Shown here one piece after another: positions 7,429 through 14,383 of a DNA stretch of 18,231 nt (the first letter of the stretch is position 1; every line of letters begins with the position of its first letter). This DNA is from Motiliproteus sp047622605. Its GTDB lineage: Bacteria; Pseudomonadota; Gammaproteobacteria; Pseudomonadales; Balneatricaceae. The position numbers and the translations under genes were made by a program. The DNA lies in the NCBI GenBank assembly GCA_047622605.1, contig JBLHND010000060.1:1-18231 (forward strand), in the 5' to 3' direction. The notes beneath the pieces were generated by a model. The model was not told the origin of the DNA and made no database searches. It worked only from the letters and a program-made list of their open reading frames with translations.

Positions 7429-8256
7429 TCAGAACCCGAGACTCGACAGGAGATCATCGACGTCGTCCTGTCCTGTGACCACATCAGCTGACTCCTCTTT
7501 GAGCACTAGAGGACCATGCCCTTTAATGTTTTGCTGCTCTTTTTTCTGGGCCGCATCCTCAGCCGATTGCGCGTGCTCCTCGTACGTAGTGCCGGCGATA
7601 CGGTCTACCTTGCCGGCCACCGCCACCAGGGTAATCAGACTCTTTTCGACATCCTGGACCAGATCGTTAACCCGTTTGATCAGCTGACCGGTAATATCCT
7701 GAAATCCCTGGGCCAGAAAAATCTCACTGAAATTATGCTGTAGACTCGCCGAACCCCGCTCTATCTCCTGCAAAAACGCCTCGGTAGTCCGACCTAGGTC
7801 TTTAAGCTGCGGCAACGTACTCGGCTGATCGGCCATCGCTTTCCAATCTTGGCGCAACAGTTGTGCCTGCTCTCCCATCTCTGCCGCTACAGGCATGCTG
7901 GCTTCGATCATATCCATGGTCTTATTGGCCGCGCTTTCAGTCAGCTCCAGGACATAATCCAAGCGACCCTGGGCGCTGGAGACCTTATTATGGCCGGCGT
8001 GTTCTTCGCTCCACGAGGCGTTTACCGCCGTCTTTTCAACATCCAGATTAAACTGCTTGATCGCCTCATGCAGACCCCGAGTGAGTCGCCCCACCTCGGT
8101 ATAGAGCATGCTGTTGCGCGCATCGCTGAGTTCCGCCAGAACGGTCATCGCACCGGACAGGTCGCCCGCATCCAGCAGGCGAATCAGGTCCTGTGCTTTC
8201 TCATGAAGAGTCACTTCGAAACTCTTCAGGTCTGTTACTTTTACTTCGCCTGACAT
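7429..8256 (-). CDS. cheZ: Protein phosphatase CheZ
   Basis: CheZ dephosphorylates CheY-P and ends the motor-switching signal. The 275-residue protein is mostly helical, as expected for the long four-helix bundle. The catalytic segment LAQGFQDITGQLIKRV places the active-site pair at Asp187 and Gln191, equivalent to Asp143 and Gln147 of E. coli CheZ. The C-terminal tail DDVDDLLSSLGF is the classic CheY-P-binding peptide. It is longer than enteric CheZ, mainly through the N-terminal half, as in other polar flagellates. It starts 12 bases after the cheY stop, as expected for a cheY-cheZ pair. Its last 22 bases are duplicated downstream, but the gene itself is intact. Confidence 0.95.
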   Translation of the reverse strand: MSGEVKVTDLKSFEVTLHEKAQDLIRLLDAGDLSGAMTVLAELSDARNSMLYTEVGRLTRGLHEAIKQFNLDVEKTAVNASWSEEHAGHNKVSSAQGRLDYVLELTESAANKTMDMIEASMPVAAEMGEQAQLLRQDWKAMADQPSTLPQLKDLGRTTEAFLQEIERGSASLQHNFSEIFLAQGFQDITGQLIKRVNDLVQDVEKSLITLVAVAGKVDRIAGTTYEEHAQSAEDAAQKKEQQNIKGHGPLVLKEESADVVTGQDDVDDLLSSLGF

Positions 8257-8268
8257 GGCCTGGGTTCC

Positions 8269-8649
8269 CTAGATGCGTTCGAAAATCTTTTCGATCTTCT
8301 CTTTAAGAACCGCTGCCGTAAACGGCTTAACCACATAGCCGTTTACGCCAGCCTGGGCCGCCAGAATGATCTGTTCACGCTTAGCCTCTGCGGTTACCAT
8401 CAACACCGGAAGTTTGGCCAGCGCAGGGTCAGAACGTACTTTTTCCAGCAGCTCCAAGCCGGACATACCGGGCATATTCCAGTCGGTCACTAAAAAATCG
8501 ATCCCGCCGGACTTCAGCACCGGCAGCGCGGTGATGCCATCGTCCGCTTCGACCGTGTTGTTAAACCCGAGATCCCTTAATAGGTTCTTGATAATTCTTC
8601 TCATCGTAGAGAAGTCATCGACAATAAGAATCTTTAAATTTTTATCCAA
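8269..8649 (-). CDS. cheY: Chemotaxis response regulator CheY
   Basis: This single receiver domain of 126 residues, once phosphorylated by CheA, binds the flagellar switch and changes rotation direction. All key residues are present: Asp11 and Asp12 (ILIVDDFSTMRRI), phosphoacceptor Asp56 (FLVTDWNMPGMSG), Thr87 (MVTAEAK), Tyr106 (GYVVKPF) and Lys109. There is no output domain. A GGAG ribosome site lies just upstream of the ATG. The 167 bases before it separate it from fliA. That gap holds small inverted repeats but no hairpin with a T-run, so read-through from fliA or a local promoter are both possible. Confidence 0.97.
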   Translation of the reverse strand: MDKNLKILIVDDFSTMRRIIKNLLRDLGFNNTVEADDGITALPVLKSGGIDFLVTDWNMPGMSGLELLEKVRSDPALAKLPVLMVTAEAKREQIILAAQAGVNGYVVKPFTAAVLKEKIEKIFERI

Positions 8650-8816
8650 GGAGACCTCCGTCTTACTCAGCTCAGTGAGCCTGGCTTGTGCATATTTCGA
8701 TCTCAGAAGACTGACCTAGAATAAACTGACCTGCTGCAAGCAGCGCTACGATCGCTATTCTCGGTCAGCCTCCTGACGGGCGACATGAAAACTCTTAACT
8801 CGACACTCTATTAACC

Positions 8817-9539
8817 TCAAGATGGGATCTGATGCCAGCCGTTCAATCTCGCCCTTAGCCGTAACGCTGCCTGCGAGTGAATCTGACTGACCCTGGACTC
8901 ACTCACGCCGAGCACCTGACCTATCTCTTTGAGATTCAACTCTTCGTCATAGTAGAGCGCGAACACCAACTGCTCTCGCTCAGACAGTAAGCCTATAGCC
9001 TCGGCCAGGGCTTTTTTAAACGCCCCGGCTTCATGCAATTCACCCGGATGAGCCTCACCACTGGGGATCTCTTCACCCACACCATAATCGGTACTTTCGA
9101 GTAGCTCGTCAAAACTAAATAAACGGCTGCCGGAGGTGTCGTTAAGCAACGCGTGGTAGCCCTCGATACTCACCCCCAGCTCCTGGGCGACATCGGCATC
9201 CTGCGCATCCCTACCGGTACGCGATTCTACTGTTTTAATACCCTCAGCGACGCGACGGCTATTGCGATGCACAGACCTTGGCGTCCAATCGCCTTTACGC
9301 ACCTCATCGATGATCGCGCCACGGATACGAATACCGGCATAGGTCTCGAAACTAGCCCCCTTACTCGGATCATATCTTCGTGCCGCCTCAAGCAGGCCGA
9401 CCATCCCGGACTGGATAAGATCATTCGCCAACACGCTGGATGGCAGGCGCGCCAGGAGATGCAACGCTATGCGTTTAACCAGAGGAGCATGCCGCTCCAC
9501 CAGTCCCGCAATATTCTCAGCCCCTTGTAAGTTGTACAT
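8817..9539 (-). CDS. fliA: RNA polymerase sigma factor FliA (sigma-28)
   Basis: FliA directs transcription of late flagellar and chemotaxis genes once the hook-basal body is complete and FlgM has been exported. The 240-residue protein shows region 2 (ANDLIQSGMVGLLEAARRYD and FETYAGIRIRGAIIDEVRKG, about residues 38-85), region 3, and a region 4 helix-turn-helix (LNLKEIGQVLGVSESRVSQI, about 205-225). Length and motifs match the FliA family of polar flagellates. It follows flhG by 16 bases and precedes cheY, so it can transcribe part of its own cluster. Intact. Confidence 0.96.
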   Translation of the reverse strand: MYNLQGAENIAGLVERHAPLVKRIALHLLARLPSSVLANDLIQSGMVGLLEAARRYDPSKGASFETYAGIRIRGAIIDEVRKGDWTPRSVHRNSRRVAEGIKTVESRTGRDAQDADVAQELGVSIEGYHALLNDTSGSRLFSFDELLESTDYGVGEEIPSGEAHPGELHEAGAFKKALAEAIGLLSEREQLVFALYYDEELNLKEIGQVLGVSESRVSQIHSQAALRLRARLNGWHQIPS

Positions 9540-9555
9540 GCGCCCCCTTAGCCGA

Positions 9556-10380
9556 TCAGCGTTGATTCGTTCCGCGTACTAACCGTTCAACGAAAAACTC
9601 CAGATGTCCTCTGGGTACGGATAACACCGGCCAACCAGACACCTTGGTCGCTAACTGCGCAAACGCCAGCGACGATGAACTTCGAGGAAAGGCTCGAAAC
9701 ACAGGCTGTTGTTTTTGAACTGCTTTACGAACCGATTCATCATAAGGTATAGACCCGACATATTGAAGCGTGACATCAAGAAAACGGTCAGTCACCGTCG
9801 TCAACTTGGCGAACACATTACGCCCCTCCTGCTCGGAGCGGACCATATTTGCCAACACCCTGAAGCGACTCAACGCACTGTCCCTGTTTAACAGTTTAAT
9901 CAAGGCGTAGGCATCCGTTATCGAGGTCGGCTCATCACAGACGACGACTAATGCCTCCTGCGCTGCGCGGACAAAACTAACCACCGACTCCGAGATACCT
10001 GCCGCCGTATCGACAATTAACACATCTATATCGTCTGCGATATCGGCAAACGCATGAATCAGTTCGGCATGTTCATGCGCGCTCAGCCCCACCAGAGACT
10101 GGGTACCCGAGGATGCCGGCACGATCTTAAAACGCTCCCCAGCAGTCACCAGAATCTCGCTCAGACCACAGTCACCTGACAACAGATCGCTGATGTTTTT
10201 ATTGGGCCGCAACCCCAGCAGCACGTCTACATTTGCCAGGCCTAGATCCGCATCCAGCAACACGACCCGGCGACCCGACTGGGCCAGAGCCGCCGCTAAG
10301 TTAACCGAGACATTGGTCTTGCCAACACCCCCTTTACCGCCGGTGACCGCGATCACCTGGGCCTGATGTATCCTCGTCAT
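9556..10380 (-). CDS. flhG: Flagellar number regulator FlhG (FleN), MinD-like ATPase
   Basis: FlhG/FleN is a MinD-type ATPase that limits flagellar number, in pseudomonads by restraining the master regulator FleQ and by acting on FlhF. With the ATG at 10380 it has 274 residues. Residues 14-22 are the deviant Walker A box GGKGGVGKT, followed by VVLLDADLGLANVDVLLGL and the Walker B region DVLIVDTAAGIS. The C-terminal part (about 240-274) would hold the membrane-targeting helix. The frame stays open to 10431, but that extension overlaps flhF and has no ribosome site. At 10380 a GAGG overlapping the flhF stop lies 5 bases upstream. The flhF-flhG-fliA order is standard. Confidence 0.93.
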   Translation of the reverse strand: MTRIHQAQVIAVTGGKGGVGKTNVSVNLAAALAQSGRRVVLLDADLGLANVDVLLGLRPNKNISDLLSGDCGLSEILVTAGERFKIVPASSGTQSLVGLSAHEHAELIHAFADIADDIDVLIVDTAAGISESVVSFVRAAQEALVVVCDEPTSITDAYALIKLLNRDSALSRFRVLANMVRSEQEGRNVFAKLTTVTDRFLDVTLQYVGSIPYDESVRKAVQKQQPVFRAFPRSSSSLAFAQLATKVSGWPVLSVPRGHLEFFVERLVRGTNQR

Positions 10381-10387
10381 AGCGGCC

Positions 10388-11758
10388 TCACAGGGCACCC
10401 TGGCGTTGCGGACGCAACACCACAGGCTCACGGCGAGCAGCCCTACCGCTCGCCAACACCACCGCGCGACTCACCAGGGATTTGGCCTTAGCAACCTCGA
10501 TGTTATCGGGGATTTTTTGGCCGTCCGCCAGATAGGCGACCGGCAATCGTTGCTCGACCAGGGTGCTAATCACCTCGCCTAGACTCAGAGATTCGTCAAT
10601 CTTACTCAGCACCACAGCATTCAACCCGAGTGGTTTAAAATAGTCACAGGCCGCTTGCAACACCTGCTCCTGGGTCGTACAGGGCAACACCAGGTATTTT
10701 TTAATCCGACAGCTTGTCTGAGCAAACATCTGCAACTGCTCTTCACGCTGCGGCTCAGAGCCGCCAATACCCGCCGTGTCGATAAGCACCAAACGACGAT
10801 CCCGTAGCGAGCGTAACGCCTCGTCGAGGCTGTTATTTTCATCCACAACCCGGACCGAGATATCGAGGATACGACCAAAGGTCCGCAGCTGCTCATGCGC
10901 GGCAATCCGGTAACTATCGGTAGTGATCAACGCCAGGCTGGAGCTACCATGTTTGAGCACATACTGCGCCGCCAATTTGCCAATGGTGGTCGTCTTACCG
11001 ACACCCGTCGCACCAACAAAGGCCAGAATCCCACCCCGTTCGACTACGTCCTCTCCTACGGTCGGCAGCGCTTCAACCATGCGCGCCAGCGAGATCTTCC
11101 ACGCCTGCTCCAAACTGACACCCGGCTCCAGCGCCCCCATCAACCGCTCACTCAGGCTGACGCTGATGCCCATACGCTCCAACCGGCTGCGCAACCGCGC
11201 CAATACCGGATCGACATTAACAGCGCCCTCATGACGCCTCCCCAACTGCTGACGCAGCAGCTGCTTTAAGCCCTCGATCTCGGCGCGCATCGCCAGCAGG
11301 GCGTCAGGACCCGCTCCTGACGAGGGCGAGGGTGCGGTTTGAGATGGCCTGCTGGCCGACTGCGGCGCTGCCGGGTCGGCTTGCAGTGATGCCAACACAT
11401 CATCCCAGGCCCGATCATCAATATTATTAAGCTGTCGATTATTAACCGCCTTCAACGGGGCCACGCCTTCTTCGGAGGCCGCTCTGCGTTGAAACAGCTC
11501 AGAGCGGGCACGACCCAGCGACTGATCCAGCGACTGATCGCGCTGCCGCCCGACCGGCGGCGCCTGCTGCACAGCAGCAGGCCTGGGCTCTGATTGTCGT
11601 GACCGGGCAACCAGGACATCAGACTCTAACGCCACGACCAGCTCGACCCCGCCTGCTACGCGGGTATTGGACAGAATCATCGCCTCTGACCCCACCTCCT
11701 CACGCACCAACCGCATCGCCTGGCTCATATCCGGAGCAAAAAAACGCCTGACTTTCAT
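10388..11758 (-). CDS. flhF: Flagellar placement GTPase FlhF
   Basis: FlhF is an SRP-type GTPase that directs the first flagellar components to the cell pole. The 456-residue protein has a conserved N-terminus (MKVRRFFAPDMSQAMRLVRE). A low-complexity basic stretch covers about residues 55-150. The N domain helices come next, and the G domain begins near residue 243: G1 GATGVGKTTTIGKLA from 249, G3 DTAG at 327-330 and G4 SKID at 385-388 (family TKLD). The segment after G3 reads IGGSEPQREEQ. It is preceded by a very strong TAAGGAGG ribosome site. About 30 bases further upstream lies a second copy of the flhA 3' end. The gene itself is intact. Confidence 0.95.
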   Translation of the reverse strand: MKVRRFFAPDMSQAMRLVREEVGSEAMILSNTRVAGGVELVVALESDVLVARSRQSEPRPAAVQQAPPVGRQRDQSLDQSLGRARSELFQRRAASEEGVAPLKAVNNRQLNNIDDRAWDDVLASLQADPAAPQSASRPSQTAPSPSSGAGPDALLAMRAEIEGLKQLLRQQLGRRHEGAVNVDPVLARLRSRLERMGISVSLSERLMGALEPGVSLEQAWKISLARMVEALPTVGEDVVERGGILAFVGATGVGKTTTIGKLAAQYVLKHGSSSLALITTDSYRIAAHEQLRTFGRILDISVRVVDENNSLDEALRSLRDRRLVLIDTAGIGGSEPQREEQLQMFAQTSCRIKKYLVLPCTTQEQVLQAACDYFKPLGLNAVVLSKIDESLSLGEVISTLVEQRLPVAYLADGQKIPDNIEVAKAKSLVSRAVVLASGRAARREPVVLRPQRQGAL

Positions 11759-11762
11759 CGTG

Positions 11763-11770
11763 CCTCCTTA
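11763..11770 (-). promoter_or_regulatory. Perfect Shine-Dalgarno sequence of flhF
   Basis: TAAGGAGG on the coding strand matches the 16S anti-Shine-Dalgarno sequence in full and lies 4 bases before the flhF ATG. It fixes the flhF start. It also gives flhF strong independent translation despite the disturbed flhA-flhF junction. Confidence 0.75.
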
Positions 11771-11787
11771 ACCCTGTGGATTTGAAT

Positions 11788-11888
11788 CATCGTTATCACC
11801 TAGCCACCAACGGACGCCACTATCGTGACCTGCTTATTTTCCGGAACTTCTTGATACGACAACACCGACACCGGCTGGGTACCGTAAC
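11788..11888 (-). pseudogene. Stub: second copy of the flhA 3' end next to flhF
   Basis: Bases 11788-11888 match 11927-12035, the true end of flhA, except for an 8-base insertion in the true copy and three substitutions. Read in the flhA frame, the stub encodes the last FlhA residues exactly (from YGTQPVSVLSY to VASVGG and a TAG at 11800-11802). All three substitutions are synonymous third-position changes (CAG/CAA, TCG/TCC, GTC/GTT). It has no start codon of its own and ends about 30 bases before flhF. Thirty-eight unmatched bases separate it from the full gene. This looks like the remnant of another functional flhA allele or of the replaced native gene. Confidence 0.9.
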
Positions 11889-11946
11889 AACGTTCATAAT
11901 GCCCTCTCAGCCCTGCCGTATGGGGGCATCGTTATCACCTAGCCAC

Positions 11947-14049
11947 CTAGCCACCGACCGACGCCACTATCGTGACCTGCTTATTTTCCGGAACTTCCTG
12001 ATACGACAACACCGACACCGGCTGGGTACCGTAACGAACAAACTTGGCCATCAACGGCCTTATAGGCGCGGCCACCAACAATACTGCCGGTTTACCCTCG
12101 GCCTCAAGGCGCGCGGCAGACTCCTCCAGGGTACGCTGTAACCGCTCCGCCATACCCGGCTCCAACGCCAGACCCTCGCTGACCCCTGACTGCTGGCTCT
12201 GTTGAAACGACTGCAGCAACAACTGTTCCAACTTAGGATCCAACGTCATCACCGGCAATTCCTGGACGTTACCGTAGATCTCCTGGATCATCAGCCGCGA
12301 GAGCGCGATCCTGACAGAAGCAATCAAGGCGACAACATCTTGACTTAGCGCAGATGACTCCGTCAAATTTTCGGCGATAGTGCGGATATCACGAATAGGG
12401 ACCTGCTCTTTCAACAACCCCTGCAACACCTTAAGCAGGCTGCTGATGGACAATTTATTGGGCAGTTCTTCGGCAAGCTTTGGCGAACTCTTCGCCAGCA
12501 GGTCCAGCAGCCGCTGCACCTCCTCGTGCCCCAGCAACTCATGCGAATGACCCGACATCACCTGATTGAGATGGGTTGCCACGACGGTACTGGCATCGAC
12601 GACCGTGTAGCCCAGGGTCTGCGCATGCTCTTTCTGACTCGGCTCGATCCAGACGGCCGCCAGGCCAAACGCAGGATCCTTACCCTCGATCCCCTTAACC
12701 TTGCCGAACACTTGCCCCGGGTTGATCGCCAGCTCTCGATCCGGGTAGATCTCAGCCTCACCCGAGGTCACTCCCATCAGGGTAATACGATACGCACCAG
12801 GCATCAGATCCAGGTTGTCGCGAATATGCACCGAAGGCACCAGGAAGCCCAGATCCTGCGACAACTTTTTACGCACCCCTCGAATCCGCCCCAACAGCTG
12901 TCCGCCCTGAGCCCTGTCGACCATAGGAATCAGGCGATAACCGACTTCCAGGCCGATCATATCCACCGGGCTAACATCATCCCAGCCTAGCTCCTGAGGC
13001 GCCGCATCCTGTTCTGACGTGGACTCGTTAACCTCAGGCGCAACCAACGCCTGGGCCTCGCGTTCCCGGTTACGCTGCATGATCCAGTAAGAACCTCCTG
13101 CCGCAGCACTCCCAAGTCCCAGAAACACCACATGCGGCATGCCGGGCACCAGCCCCATCACGATCAGGATGCCCGCCGAGATTCCCAGCGCCTTAGGGGC
13201 CGAGAACATCTGCTCGAGCACCTGGCCGCCCATATCCTGGGAACTGTTCACCCGGGTGACCATGATGGCCGCCGTGGTCGATAACAGCAGCGACGGGATC
13301 TGAGCGACCAGGCCATCGCCAATGGTCAGCAGGGAGTAAAAGCGCACCGCCGTTTCGAAGTCCAGCCCGTGCTGCGCCATCCCTATGCCCAGGCCACCGA
13401 AGATATTAATCACCAGGATCATGATGCCAGCCACCGCATCGCCGCGCACGAACTTGCTAGCACCATCCATCGACCCGTAGAAATCGGCCTCCTGGGTCAC
13501 CTCGCTACGCCGCGTCTTAGCCTCTTCCTGACCGATCAGCCCGGCATTGAGGTCGGCATCGATCGCCATCTGCTTGCCCGGCATGGCATCCAGGGTAAAA
13601 CGCGCACTCACCTCCGCGATCCGCCCGGCGCCCTTGGTCACCACCACGAAGTTGATAATCACCAGGATCGCAAACACGATCAGGCCGACCACATAGTTAC
13701 CGCCGATCACGACCTCGCCGAAGGCCTCGATCACCTTACCGGCCGCATCTCCGCCTTTATGCCCCTCGAGTAACACCACGCGTGTGGAGGCCACATTCAG
13801 CGACAGCCGCAGCAGCGTCGTGACCAGCAGGATGGTCGGAAACACCGCAAAATCGAGCGGCCGCAGGCTATACACCCCCACCAGCAGCACGACGAGCGAC
13901 AAGGCGATATTAAAGGTAAATAACAGATCCAGCAGGAACGGTGGCATGGGCAGCGTCACCATTGCCAGCACCAGCATCAGCAACAGCGGAATCCCCAGAT
14001 TGCCCTGGGTTAGAATACGTAAATTATTGGCCAGTACCGCTCGTTGCAA
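11947..14049 (-). CDS. flhA: Flagellar type III export gate protein FlhA
   Basis: FlhA forms the nonameric export-gate ring and receives substrate-chaperone complexes. From the start chosen here it has about 700 residues, the usual family length. The N-terminal half is membrane-embedded with about eight helices, beginning GNLGIPLLLMLVLAMVTL. The FHIPEP-family signature (GAGRIAEVSARFTLDAMPGK, then MAIDADLNAGLI) lies between helices 4 and 5. The C-terminal cytoplasmic half contains IRDNLDLMPGAYRITLMG and ends VTIVASVGG. No ATG lies in frame near the expected N-terminus. The TTG at 14049 has AGGG 8 bases upstream and leaves 17 residues before GNLGIP, as in homologues. A TTG at 14079 or GTG at 14208 are alternatives. 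The normal flhB-flhA junction is split by an accessory block, so flhA now needs its own promoter or long read-through. Confidence 0.93.
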   Translation of the reverse strand: MQRAVLANNLRILTQGNLGIPLLLMLVLAMVTLPMPPFLLDLLFTFNIALSLVVLLVGVYSLRPLDFAVFPTILLVTTLLRLSLNVASTRVVLLEGHKGGDAAGKVIEAFGEVVIGGNYVVGLIVFAILVIINFVVVTKGAGRIAEVSARFTLDAMPGKQMAIDADLNAGLIGQEEAKTRRSEVTQEADFYGSMDGASKFVRGDAVAGIMILVINIFGGLGIGMAQHGLDFETAVRFYSLLTIGDGLVAQIPSLLLSTTAAIMVTRVNSSQDMGGQVLEQMFSAPKALGISAGILIVMGLVPGMPHVVFLGLGSAAAGGSYWIMQRNREREAQALVAPEVNESTSEQDAAPQELGWDDVSPVDMIGLEVGYRLIPMVDRAQGGQLLGRIRGVRKKLSQDLGFLVPSVHIRDNLDLMPGAYRITLMGVTSGEAEIYPDRELAINPGQVFGKVKGIEGKDPAFGLAAVWIEPSQKEHAQTLGYTVVDASTVVATHLNQVMSGHSHELLGHEEVQRLLDLLAKSSPKLAEELPNKLSISSLLKVLQGLLKEQVPIRDIRTIAENLTESSALSQDVVALIASVRIALSRLMIQEIYGNVQELPVMTLDPKLEQLLLQSFQQSQQSGVSEGLALEPGMAERLQRTLEESAARLEAEGKPAVLLVAAPIRPLMAKFVRYGTQPVSVLSYQEVPENKQVTIVASVGG

Positions 14050-14383
14050 CGTCAGTGCCCTGCTTATCAGAACCCTCAATCCAAACGGAGCGTCATTTTT
14101 ATGGCACCCCGTCTCCTGTAAGGGTATTTGAATGCAAAAATCTTGCCAGGTGAGGTTTTTTTGACGCGCGGTGGATTGGCAGCGCCCATTCCCGCAAGAC
14201 CCACCCACCTTTTAATAACGTGACATAAGAATATCTTTGTGATAAAAATCTAGATAATTCAGAGTGGTACATTTTTAAAGAAAAGTTCACTCCTTTTAAC
14301 ATCCCAAGCTTGCCTTAGCCGATCAGCCGCTGCTGATACCATTCTAATTGAGTAGATAAAAATTGAAGAAGGACTTAAACACC
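14050..14383. other. Divergent intergenic region between flhA and the autotransporter gene
   Basis: These 334 bases lie between two divergently transcribed genes and must hold the promoters for both, unless flhA is read from upstream. The part from 14210 to 14300 is clearly AT-richer than the flanks. On the plus strand a weak sigma-70-like pair, GTGACA at 14220-14225 and TAAAAA at 14243-14248 with a 17-base spacer, could serve the autotransporter gene. On the minus strand an AGGAG near 14114 precedes an ATG that opens only a six-codon frame ending just ahead of the flhA reading frame. I see no sigma-54 or sigma-28 promoter that I would defend. Confidence 0.35.
14369..14373 (+). promoter_or_regulatory. 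Ribosome-binding site that fixes the autotransporter start
   Basis: AAGGA lies 10 bases before the ATG at 14384. A TTG at 14363 is also in frame but has no ribosome site, and it would put seven charged residues before the signal peptide. The ATG is therefore preferred. Confidence 0.65.

Larger units (their letters stand above)
7275..7452 (-). repeat. 88-bp tandem duplication spanning the cheZ/cheA junction
   Basis: Bases 7275-7320 (the first codons and leader of cheA) recur without change at 7363-7408. The 22 bases at 7335-7356 match the cheZ 3' end at 7431-7452 exactly. The period of the cheA part is 88. The junction therefore reads, in transcription order: real cheZ end, duplicated cheA start, duplicated cheZ end, real cheA start. 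The spacers between the matched parts differ: 14 bases in one unit and 22 in the other, the latter containing an 8-base triplet repeat. Exact matches over 46 and 22 bases indicate a recent event. Confidence 0.95.

Noticed and set aside
8650..8816. Sigma-28 promoter or terminator between fliA and cheY
   Set aside because: Only a poor partial match to TAAAGTTT-N11-GCCGATAA exists, and the short inverted repeat around 8735-8747 has too small a loop and no T-run.
10381..10431. Upstream extension of the flhG reading frame
   Set aside because: It lies within flhF, and the ATG at 10380 has a well-placed GAGG and gives the usual FlhG N-terminus.
14099..14302. 67-codon minus-strand frame upstream of flhA
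   Set aside because: It is AT-rich, shows no recognisable domain and overlaps the flhA leader. It is most likely chance.
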